Below, one piece after another: positions 37,296 to 44,592 of a stretch of 64,000 bases of DNA. Location of the stretch: the NCBI GenBank assembly GCA_963850535.1, contig CAWKMC010000015.1:1-64000 (forward strand), in the 5' to 3' direction. A program made the translations under genes and the position numbers. How positions within the stretch are numbered: the stretch's first letter is position 1; the number at the start of each line of letters is the position of its first letter. Source of the stretch: JAMXLO01 sp963850535. GTDB lineage: Bacteria; Pseudomonadota; Alphaproteobacteria; Acetobacterales; Acetobacteraceae. Below the pieces are notes generated by a model that had not been told where the DNA came from, did not search any database, and was given only the letters and a program-made list of their open reading frames with translations.

Positions 37296-37325
37296 TGTGG
37301 GTATCCCTGTGCATAGTGTGGACAA
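37296..37325. promoter_or_regulatory. Cluster of three DnaA-box-like 9-mers
   Basis: TGTGGGTAT (37296-37304), TGTGCATAG (37308-37316) and TGTGGACAA (37317-37325) resemble the DnaA box TGTGGATAA with two, two and one mismatches. They lie in the 267 bases between mutL and the small hypothetical gene. They could be DnaA-responsive regulatory sites. Nothing else suggests a replication origin here. Confidence 0.3.
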
Positions 37326-37395
37326 ACGCGCACGTTTCCGTGATCGTTGTGTCATCGGAAGTTCCTGGAAGAGACAACCCATTAACGGGCAAGGC

Positions 37396-39126
37396 TCATC
37401 GTCGTCCGAACAGACGCTCGAGATCTCCCTTTGTCAGCTTGAGGAATGTCGGACGGCCGTGACTGCACGTCGCGGCGCGCGGCGTTGCCTCCATCTGCCG
37501 CAACAGGGCATCCATTTCGGCGGCGTTCAGCCGCCGGCCGGCGCGAACCGATCCATGGCACGCCAGGCGTGCTATCACTGCATCCAGCCGCGCGTGCAGC
37601 GCCGTCGCCTCGTCCAGTTCTGCGAGTTCATCGGCTAGGTCGCGCAGAAGGCTCCCCGGCTCAGCCGCACCCAGCACCGCCGGCAGGGCGCGCACCATCA
37701 CCGCGCCGGCCCCGAAGGCTTCGATCTCCAACCCGAGCCGGCCCAGCTCATCGGCACGCGCCAGCAGCCTGGATGCGTCCGCGGTTGGCAGGTCCACCAC
37801 CGCCGGCAACAGCAAGGCCTGCGTTCGGACGCCGCCATCGAGCATCTGCTCACGCAATGCCTCATGGGTAAGGCGCTCGTGCGCGGCATGCTGGTCAACC
37901 AGGACCAGTGAGCCGTCTGCCGCCACCGCGATCACATAGGTGTCGAGCACTTGCGCCACCGGTGCGCCCAGCGGATGCTCGGCCCGTGGCTCCGTGGCGG
38001 CGAGCATGCGGGTTGCCGGCGATGCGTCGAAGCCCAGCCGCGCCTCCGCCATCCCCGGCAATGGTATCGACGGGTAAGGAACCGGCGGGGCGCGCGGATG
38101 CATCAGGTGGAGTGAAGGCCGGGGCGCCGGCAACGCGGTTCCCGCCCCGCCCGCGAGGGCACGCCCGATACTGCCGATCACCAGGGCGCGCACGGCAGCC
38201 GCGTCGCGGTATCGCAGCTCGATTTTCGCCGGATGCACATTCACATCGAGGTCCTCCGACGGCAGGTCCAGCCACAGCGCCACCAGCGGGTGGCGGCCGG
38301 CCGCGATCACGTCGCGATAGGCGACCCGGACCGCGGTCTTCAGCACTGGATCTGTGACTGGCCGGCCATTGACCGTAAGCGCCTGCGCAACCGCGGTGGC
38401 GCGGGTCACCGCCGGCGAGCAGGCATAGCCGGCAATCCGCAGCACCCCACGCTCGCCGTCGACCTCCACCATTGCGCAGGCGGCCTCGCCGCCGAACAGG
38501 GCGGCGACCCGATCGCGGCGGTGCTGCGTCGGCAGGTCGAACATGACGCGGCCGTCGGCCTCCAGGCGAAACGCCACCCCAGGTGCGGCGAGTGCCAGCC
38601 GGCGAACCGCCGCTTCGGCGTGCTCCGCCTCGGTGCGCGGGTGCTTGAGGAACTTGCGCCGTGCCGGCGTGGCAAAGAACAGGTCCCGCACCACAACACG
38701 CGTGCCTGGTGGGCCTGCGGCGGGAGCGACCTCGGAAACCTGACCAGCCTCCACCCGGATCTCCGCCGCATAGGGGGCGTCCTGGGTACGCGATGTGATC
38801 GCCAGGCGCCCCGCGGCACCGATCGACGGCAGCGCCTCGCCGCGAAACCCGAGCGTGGCGATATGCACCAGATCGTCGTCGGCCAGCTTCGACGTGGCGT
38901 GCCGCAGCACGGCGAGGCCCAGGCCGTCGGAGTCCATGCCACAACCATCGTCAGTGACCTCGATCCGGTCGATGCCGCCGCCGTCCAGAGCGACCGCGAT
39001 GCGCCGGGCGCCGGCGTCCAGTGCGTTCTCGACCAACTCTTTGACCGCGGCGGCCGGCCGCTCGATCACCTCGCCCGCAGCGATGCGATTGACTGTGTGC
39101 GACGGCAGAATGCGGATCGCGGACAT
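37396..39126 (-). CDS. mutL: DNA mismatch repair protein MutL
   Basis: A 576-residue MutL. The GHKL ATPase elements are AAGEVIERPAAAVKELVENALDAG in the first 45 residues, DDGCGMD, ATLGFRGEAL and GTRVVVRDLFFATPARRKFLK. The C-terminal endonuclease metal motif DQHAAHERLTHE is present, with ACHGSVRAG and CSHGRPTF. It therefore belongs to the nicking MutL type found in bacteria without MutH. No mutS is in the window. Confidence 0.97.
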   Translation of the reverse strand: MSAIRILPSHTVNRIAAGEVIERPAAAVKELVENALDAGARRIAVALDGGGIDRIEVTDDGCGMDSDGLGLAVLRHATSKLADDDLVHIATLGFRGEALPSIGAAGRLAITSRTQDAPYAAEIRVEAGQVSEVAPAAGPPGTRVVVRDLFFATPARRKFLKHPRTEAEHAEAAVRRLALAAPGVAFRLEADGRVMFDLPTQHRRDRVAALFGGEAACAMVEVDGERGVLRIAGYACSPAVTRATAVAQALTVNGRPVTDPVLKTAVRVAYRDVIAAGRHPLVALWLDLPSEDLDVNVHPAKIELRYRDAAAVRALVIGSIGRALAGGAGTALPAPRPSLHLMHPRAPPVPYPSIPLPGMAEARLGFDASPATRMLAATEPRAEHPLGAPVAQVLDTYVIAVAADGSLVLVDQHAAHERLTHEALREQMLDGGVRTQALLLPAVVDLPTADASRLLARADELGRLGLEIEAFGAGAVMVRALPAVLGAAEPGSLLRDLADELAELDEATALHARLDAVIARLACHGSVRAGRRLNAAEMDALLRQMEATPRAATCSHGRPTFLKLTKGDLERLFGRR

Positions 39127-39268
39127 GAGCCTACCGGGAGCAAATATGGCACAATCGTCGGAGTCTATTCGTCACGCAGACGCACCGACCACCGAGAGAT
39201 CGCATGGGTGCTGCGGGTAAGGCAACCCACCCTCCTGCCGCCGCTGAAGGTTGTCCGGCCGCTTCGCG

Positions 39269-40960
39269 TCAGATGGCGATCGCGTACGCCGGCCGTCGCG
39301 GATCGGCGCCCGCCGCGATCATTCCGCTGACCGGGTCACGCAGCACCGCCTCGACCGAACCTGCCAGCCACGTCCACTCAGGCCATTCCTTCACCTCATG
39401 CCCCCGTGACGAGAGATCTGACCGCACCGCCGGGTCGATCCGCAACTCCGCTGCGAGCGTTCCAGGGAAATACTCGAACGGCGCAAACGACGAAGGGAAT
39501 GAGTAGCTGGCGAAGCGCGGCGCCTCGATCGCGTCCTGCACTTCCATGCCATGCTGGAAGATGTTCAGCATGACCTGCAGCATCGCTTGCGTCTGCACGT
39601 CGCCACCCGGCGTGCCGAACGCCATCACACCTCCCTGTGCGGTCACTACCATCGCCGGGTTCGGCGTCAGCCGCGGTCGCTTGCCCGGCGCCACGCCGGC
39701 CGGGTGAGAGGGATCGGGCCGGCTTTGCGAGCCGCGGCCGGACGGCGTGATCCCCAGGCCCGGCACCACCGGCACATTACCGCTGCCATCGGACGGCGTG
39801 GCACTGAACGCGTTGCCCCAGCGATCGACCACACAGCAGGACGAGGTGTCCGCCTCGACCTTTGGCAGCGCTGCTGGACTGGCGGCATGCGCCACCGCCG
39901 CACGATCGAGCGGTGCCGGCATTTCACCGAACGCCTGATCGTCGCGCACCGCGCCGGCGCGACGCGCGATGGTCGCCGGAGCGAGCAGGTAGTCGATCGG
40001 CACGTCGACGAACGCCGGATCGCCAAAATGGTATTCGCGGTCGGCCATCGCCAGGTTCACGCACTCCGCAATGCGGTGCAGATAGAGCGCGGAGTTGTGC
40101 GGCAGATCGGCGATGCCGACGCGTTCCAACAGTGCGAGCGCCTCGAGCAGCGCGGGTCCCTGGCACCATGGCCCGCAGGTGATCACCTCGTGGCCGCGCC
40201 ACCGCCGACGCACCACTGGCTCGATGCGCGAGTGGTATTCGGCGAGGTCCTCCATCGAGAGATAGCCGCCCTCGCGATGCTGGAAGCGGACGATTTCGCG
40301 CGCTATGTCGCCGCGATAAAAGGCGTCGTGCGCCGCCTGCAGCCCCGCAGTACGGTCGGGCCCCGCGGCGCGGTCCTGGTCTGCCATGTACTGCAGCGTG
40401 CGCGCCAGGTCGGACTGGACGAATTTATCTCCTGCCTTCGGCACGCGGTTGTTCGGCAGGAAGACCGCCGTGTTGGAAGGCCATCGCCGGTACTCGTGCT
40501 CGTGCGCCGCAATCGACGTTGCGAGCAGCGGATAGATCGCAAAACCTTCGGCGGCGAAGCGGATCGCGTAGGCAGCGACATCGGCGAAGCGCATCGTGCC
40601 GTGACGTCGGAGCGCGGTGATCCAGGCATCGGGTGCGGCGGGAACCACGGTGCGCAACACGCCATCCGGGATCGTGCCGTTGTGCTCGCGCATGAACAGA
40701 TCCGCGGGCAGCGCCTTCGGCCACCAGCCGAGTCCGGCGATGCTCTCAATCTGGCCGTTGGCGAGCCGGATCATAATCGGCGCCACACCGGCGACGTTCA
40801 CCAAGTCCGGCTGCAGCACGCCCAATGCCATGCCGGCGGCGCAACCGGCATCAATGGCGTTTCCGCCGGCCTCCAGGATCGAGAATGCCGCCGAGGCGGC
40901 CAAATAGTGGCCGGCCGAGACGGCGTGGCGGGTGCCATAGACGGTGGGACGATGGCTCAT
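39269..40960 (-). CDS. Gamma-glutamyltransferase family protein
   Basis: A 563-residue Ntn-hydrolase of the gamma-glutamyltransferase family. The large subunit region has HYLAASAAFSILEAGGNAIDAGCAAGMALGV (landmarks AGGNAIDA and GVLQPDLVN); the autoprocessing site is ADTSSCCVVDRWGNAFS with Thr as probable nucleophile, and the small subunit has TPGGDVQTQAMLQ and RFASYSF. No signal peptide is visible from the start at 40960, which follows GAGGAGA, so it may be cytoplasmic. Members cleave gamma-glutamyl bonds of glutathione or acyl bonds of cephalosporin-like compounds. Confidence 0.9.
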   Translation of the reverse strand: MSHRPTVYGTRHAVSAGHYLAASAAFSILEAGGNAIDAGCAAGMALGVLQPDLVNVAGVAPIMIRLANGQIESIAGLGWWPKALPADLFMREHNGTIPDGVLRTVVPAAPDAWITALRRHGTMRFADVAAYAIRFAAEGFAIYPLLATSIAAHEHEYRRWPSNTAVFLPNNRVPKAGDKFVQSDLARTLQYMADQDRAAGPDRTAGLQAAHDAFYRGDIAREIVRFQHREGGYLSMEDLAEYHSRIEPVVRRRWRGHEVITCGPWCQGPALLEALALLERVGIADLPHNSALYLHRIAECVNLAMADREYHFGDPAFVDVPIDYLLAPATIARRAGAVRDDQAFGEMPAPLDRAAVAHAASPAALPKVEADTSSCCVVDRWGNAFSATPSDGSGNVPVVPGLGITPSGRGSQSRPDPSHPAGVAPGKRPRLTPNPAMVVTAQGGVMAFGTPGGDVQTQAMLQVMLNIFQHGMEVQDAIEAPRFASYSFPSSFAPFEYFPGTLAAELRIDPAVRSDLSSRGHEVKEWPEWTWLAGSVEAVLRDPVSGMIAAGADPRRPAYAIAI

Positions 40961-41058
40961 GGCAGTCTCCTCGGCGGGAACTGCGGTAGCCTGCGGCAAA
41001 GCTTGCTAAGGGTCCAGGCCGATTAACTCAGGACCTTCTATGCCAGGATAGACCAGCG

Positions 41059-42189
41059 CTAAGCCGCCATGCGCGACGCTTTCTTGCTCCGCTTCGGTGC
41101 ATCTTGCCGGTCGAGTGTCCGGCTGAGGAACGACATCACAGTGACCTCCTCTGCCTTCAGTCCGGCATCCGGATTGGTCAGCTTTGCATCGGCGCGTCGC
41201 TTCAACGCTTCGCGCAGTGATCCGTCCAGGTAACCGTCCAGGACCGCCGGGTGAATGTAGCATTTGCGGCAGATCGCCGGGGTATTGCCGAGTATCTTCG
41301 ACACCGCCTCGACCGCCTGGACCACGTTCTTCTTCGCCACAGCCTGGGTATCGAATGCCTCCAGTTCCTGGAATGCCAGTGCAGCGAGCTTGGTCGCGGC
41401 CCAGGTGCGGAAGTCCTTTGCCGTGATTTCCTCGCCGCTGATCTCGCGAAGATAGTCGTTGACATCGTCGGATCCGACCGCGCGCGGTCTGCCGTCCTCA
41501 TCGAGATACTGGAACAGTTCCTGTCCCGGCAGTTCCTGGCAGCGGCGCACGATCCCGGCCAGCCGTCTGTTGCGGAGATCGATGTGGTATCCTGTACCGC
41601 GCTTGCCTCTGAAGTCGAGTCGGATTCGACTGGCGCCTTCGACCTTCACATGCCGGTTGCGCAGAGTGGTCAGGCCGTAGCTCTTGTTGGTCTTGGCATA
41701 TTCCTCGTTGCCAATGCGCATCATGGTCGTTTCCAGCAGCCGAACTATCGCAGCCAGCACTTTCTCGCGCGGCAACCCGCGGCGTGCCAGGTCATCCTCG
41801 ACCCTCGCCCGGATCTTCGGCAACACTTTGCCGAACACCAGCAGCTTGCCGTACTTGCCTTCGTCGCGCACTTCGCGCCAGCGCGGGTGGTAGCGATATT
41901 GCTTCCTGCCGCGTGCATCACGGCCGGCCGCCTGCAGATGACCATTGGGCCGCGGACAGATCCATACATGCTCATAGGCGGGAGGGATCGCCAGCTTGCG
42001 GATGCGTGCCAACGTTTCTTCTTCGGTGATCTTGCCGCCATCGGGCGCGCGATACTCGAAGCCATCGGCTGTACGGACGCGACGGATCCCGGGCGTGCGA
42101 TCGCTGACGTAGCGGAGTCCGGCCGCGCTGGCAGCAGCCTTCAGTTCGGCGGGGTCGGTTCCGGCAAGCGGTGCGGTAACGTGAGGCAT
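41059..42189 (-). CDS. DNA topoisomerase IB (poxvirus-type)
   Basis: A 376-residue type IB topoisomerase. Landmarks are GFEYRAPDGGKITEEETLARI region, the catalytic arginine and lysine area RHVKVEGASRIRLDFRGK, AKDFRTWAATKLAA and the active-site tyrosine in CRKCYIHPAVLDGYLDG. It relaxes supercoils by a reversible 3'-phosphotyrosyl link. The start MPHVTAPLAGTD is at 42189; the extra 18 residues of frame upstream are not typical. It is a single gene between a gamma-glutamyltransferase and an unrecognised gene. Confidence 0.93.
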   Translation of the reverse strand: MPHVTAPLAGTDPAELKAAASAAGLRYVSDRTPGIRRVRTADGFEYRAPDGGKITEEETLARIRKLAIPPAYEHVWICPRPNGHLQAAGRDARGRKQYRYHPRWREVRDEGKYGKLLVFGKVLPKIRARVEDDLARRGLPREKVLAAIVRLLETTMMRIGNEEYAKTNKSYGLTTLRNRHVKVEGASRIRLDFRGKRGTGYHIDLRNRRLAGIVRRCQELPGQELFQYLDEDGRPRAVGSDDVNDYLREISGEEITAKDFRTWAATKLAALAFQELEAFDTQAVAKKNVVQAVEAVSKILGNTPAICRKCYIHPAVLDGYLDGSLREALKRRADAKLTNPDAGLKAEEVTVMSFLSRTLDRQDAPKRSKKASRMAA

Positions 42190-42266
42190 ACAGCCGATGT
42201 GGCGGCAGGACGCCGATAACGAAGTGAAAGGGCCGTGCCGCACGTGGGTTTGAACATTGTGCTCCG

Positions 42267-43451
42267 TCAGGGCCCTGCGTGCAGCCGGATCGGGTTCTGG
42301 CCGGCGAAGTTCGGGTTGACGATCGGGTAGAAGGCGTAGCCGAACCCGAGCCGGTCCGGCAGTCCGGCCGGCAGCACCTTCGGCATCACGATGGCGATCG
42401 CTGCGATCCCGCGGTGCCGGCGTCCAACCGATTGGAAGGCCGCATGGATCGCATCCACCACCATCTGATCGAAGTCAGGCTGCAGAATTGAAACAGTCAA
42501 CACCAAGATGCCGGGTGTGCCGCGATTGACCTGCGGCTGCGCGGTTCCCATGGCGTCCATGATCGTGTGCCGAAAGGCGTCCGGGCTGCGCCGATCCCGC
42601 TCGCGCCATTGCAGCCGCTCGGGCGCCAGCAGCGCAACCGACAAAGCGGCGCCATCGGCCGTGGTGATGTGCAAATCGACATTGCCGCCCGCCAGTGAGA
42701 ACACCACGCGATTGCCGGCGTCGAACAACAGCCTAGCCAGCGCGAACCCGCCGGCACTACGCAGGAAGCGACCTCGCTGGAACATTGGCGCCGCCAGCCG
42801 ATCCAGCAGCGGATGGTCTCCCCAGCACCGGATCAGATCGTGCATAGCCGTGACGTACATCGCCGCCATCGCATCGTCATTGTGCTGCAGCCAACTCCAT
42901 CCCGGCTTGCCGATATGCTCTCTCAGTCGCAGCACCGCCCAGGCAAACGGGTATTCGCCATGGTCATCGCCCATTGCGGGCGGCGAAGCCGCCGCATGGT
43001 CTGCGAACCGGCCGCCGCTCCGCCGGTCGTAGTCGGCCGCAGCCGCCTCAATCATTGAGAGCGTCAGCAGGATCGGTTCGTCGGGCACCGCACGCGGACG
43101 TGCTGTCGCATACCGGCGCTCCAGCGCCTCCTGGCAAACCAGCACGGTGCCTCGTGGTACTTGCGAGGCCGTGACCACCGGCATCCTGGCGGGTGCCACA
43201 GGCACTGCGTTTCGGGGCAGAATCTCGCCGTCGCCGAGCCCTGGCGTGCAGGTGACAGCCCCGCACCGGGCGCAGCGGATCCGGATGTCGATGAATTCCG
43301 CCGGTTGGTAATTCTGGATCAGCACAGAAGCCCCGCAGGCGCAGACCAGGCTGCCCGTCCCATTACCTATGAAGGCTGGCGTAGCACCGGTCTGGATGGC
43401 GTGAGGTGCGTCGTGGGCTGCTGCACTGGTCAGAAGATGCCTTCCAGCCAA
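42267..43451 (-). CDS. Hypothetical protein with putative zinc-binding cysteines
   Basis: A 394-residue protein I do not recognise. Residues about 35-70 carry CACG and CARCGAVTC, which could be a zinc ribbon. The rest is a mixed alpha/beta sequence, with WAVLRLREHIGKPGW, a run resembling a membrane-binding pair (FDAGNRVVFSLAGGNVDLHI) and a C-terminal hydrophobic beta region (GIAAIAIVMPKVL). It overlaps the DUF3035 lipoprotein stop by 22 bases and is probably co-transcribed with it. The reading frame is intact and its codon use resembles its neighbours, so it is likely real. Confidence 0.65.
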   Translation of the reverse strand: MAGRHLLTSAAAHDAPHAIQTGATPAFIGNGTGSLVCACGASVLIQNYQPAEFIDIRIRCARCGAVTCTPGLGDGEILPRNAVPVAPARMPVVTASQVPRGTVLVCQEALERRYATARPRAVPDEPILLTLSMIEAAAADYDRRSGGRFADHAAASPPAMGDDHGEYPFAWAVLRLREHIGKPGWSWLQHNDDAMAAMYVTAMHDLIRCWGDHPLLDRLAAPMFQRGRFLRSAGGFALARLLFDAGNRVVFSLAGGNVDLHITTADGAALSVALLAPERLQWRERDRRSPDAFRHTIMDAMGTAQPQVNRGTPGILVLTVSILQPDFDQMVVDAIHAAFQSVGRRHRGIAAIAIVMPKVLPAGLPDRLGFGYAFYPIVNPNFAGQNPIRLHAGP

Positions 43452-43993
43452 GCGCGTTGTTTCGGTTGGACGATCGGGGTCTCGCCGTTGTTCTGATTCT
43501 GACCCAGTGCAGCGTTCTCCCGCAGCCGTTGCGTCTCTTTCTGTGGATCGACCACGATGCCCGGGGGCGGAGGCTTGCGCCAGAAGATCAGATGGTCGGC
43601 GACGCTCTGCTTCGGCTGTTCTTTCGCGGCCTCCTGATCAACCTCGGCGCGGATCGCCGACGACGCGGGCGGCCCGGCCGCCTGCACCAGGGCTTCTTGC
43701 CCTGGAGTTTCTCCGGCCGTCTGGCCGCCGAGAGCCATCTGCGGAACCAATGCCAACTCGGCCTTGGTCCGCTCCGACTGCTCCTGCGGCCTGGTTGCGC
43801 CAGGCACCGGTGGCGGGAGGTTGAAGTTGGTCGGCATCGCCAGCGGCGCGCGCGTGGTCACCGTGAACTCGTCCGGAGCGTCGCGGATGAAGCCGAACGT
43901 GCGGCCGAATTGGTCGCCGCTGCAGCTCATCAGTGGGGCAGCGGCAACGGCCAGAGCGAGTACTCGGGCAAACTGTTGCGAGGCAGTGGGCAT
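43430..43993 (-). CDS. DUF3035 lipoprotein, BamF-like
   Basis: A 187-residue lipoprotein with signal peptide and lipobox (LALAVAAAPLMSC). The mature N-terminus shows the family hallmark APDEFTVTTRAPLAMPTNFNLPPPVPG; the remainder is proline- and glutamine-rich. DUF3035 proteins include BamF of Caulobacter, part of the beta-barrel assembly machine of alphaproteobacteria. It sits directly after lspA, the signal peptidase that would mature it. The start at 43993 is set by the signal peptide. Confidence 0.85.
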   Translation of the reverse strand: MPTASQQFARVLALAVAAAPLMSCSGDQFGRTFGFIRDAPDEFTVTTRAPLAMPTNFNLPPPVPGATRPQEQSERTKAELALVPQMALGGQTAGETPGQEALVQAAGPPASSAIRAEVDQEAAKEQPKQSVADHLIFWRKPPPPGIVVDPQKETQRLRENAALGQNQNNGETPIVQPKQRAWLEGIF

Positions 43994-44036
43994 CACGGAT
44001 TTTCTAACCGCAGAACGAAGCGCGCCGCAAGCACCC

Positions 44037-44534
44037 TCAACTGGTGGACCCGGCGCGGCGAGCACGCGGCAGCAGGCTATCGATCACCAGCGCCGCGACA
44101 CCGCAGACGATTGCCGCGTCGGCCAGGTTGAAGACGTACCAGGACCAATCGCCGATATGGGCGTGGATGAAGTCGATCACGGCGCCGAAGCGAAGGCGGT
44201 CGATGACATTGGCGAGCGCACCGCCGACGATGGCACCGAGTGAAATCGCGACCAGCAGCAATTCGGCCCGGCGCAGCCACACCACCAGGGCGATGACCAC
44301 TGCAAGGGCGACCGCGGCGAGCAGCAGATAGCTCGACCGTCCGAAGCTGGTCAGCAGGCCGAAGGTAACGCCACGGTTCCAGACCATGGTGAAGTTCAGC
44401 ACCGGCAACAGGACGATCTGGCCGACCTGGGGCAAATGCAACACGTCGACGACCCACCACTTGCTGACCTGATCGGCGAAAAGCACGACCAGGGCTGCGA
44501 AGGCACCAAGCATGGTCAGGCGGTTGCGGGTCAC
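44037..44534 (-). CDS. lspA: Lipoprotein signal peptidase (signal peptidase II)
   Basis: A 165-residue inner-membrane aspartyl protease with four helices. The catalytic aspartates are in NVIDRLRFGAVIDF and VFNLADAAI. It cleaves signal peptides of diacylglyceryl-prolipoproteins. It follows ileS by 58 bases and precedes the DUF3035 lipoprotein gene, the usual order in alphaproteobacteria. Confidence 0.95.
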   Translation of the reverse strand: MTRNRLTMLGAFAALVVLFADQVSKWWVVDVLHLPQVGQIVLLPVLNFTMVWNRGVTFGLLTSFGRSSYLLLAAVALAVVIALVVWLRRAELLLVAISLGAIVGGALANVIDRLRFGAVIDFIHAHIGDWSWYVFNLADAAIVCGVAALVIDSLLPRARRAGSTS

Positions 44535-44551
44535 GCGTCCCCTCCCCCCAG

Positions 44552-44574
44552 CCCCCTCCCGCGAGGGGAGGGGG
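44552..44574. repeat. REP-like extragenic palindrome between ileS and lspA
   Basis: CCCCCTCCC (44552-44560) and GGGAGGGGG (44566-44574) form a perfect 9-base stem with a GCGAG loop. Flanking sequence and the shape match common dispersed C/G-rich palindromes of proteobacterial genomes. No T run follows, so it is not a classical terminator, though it could attenuate or stabilise the ileS-lspA mRNA. Confidence 0.6.
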
Positions 44575-44592
44575 AGGTTGGGATGGCTCTCA

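Noticed and set aside
39551..41026. Plus-strand 491-codon frame opposite a gamma-glutamyltransferase
   Set aside because: The minus-strand gene has the full family pattern, while the plus frame is arginine- and histidine-rich shadow.
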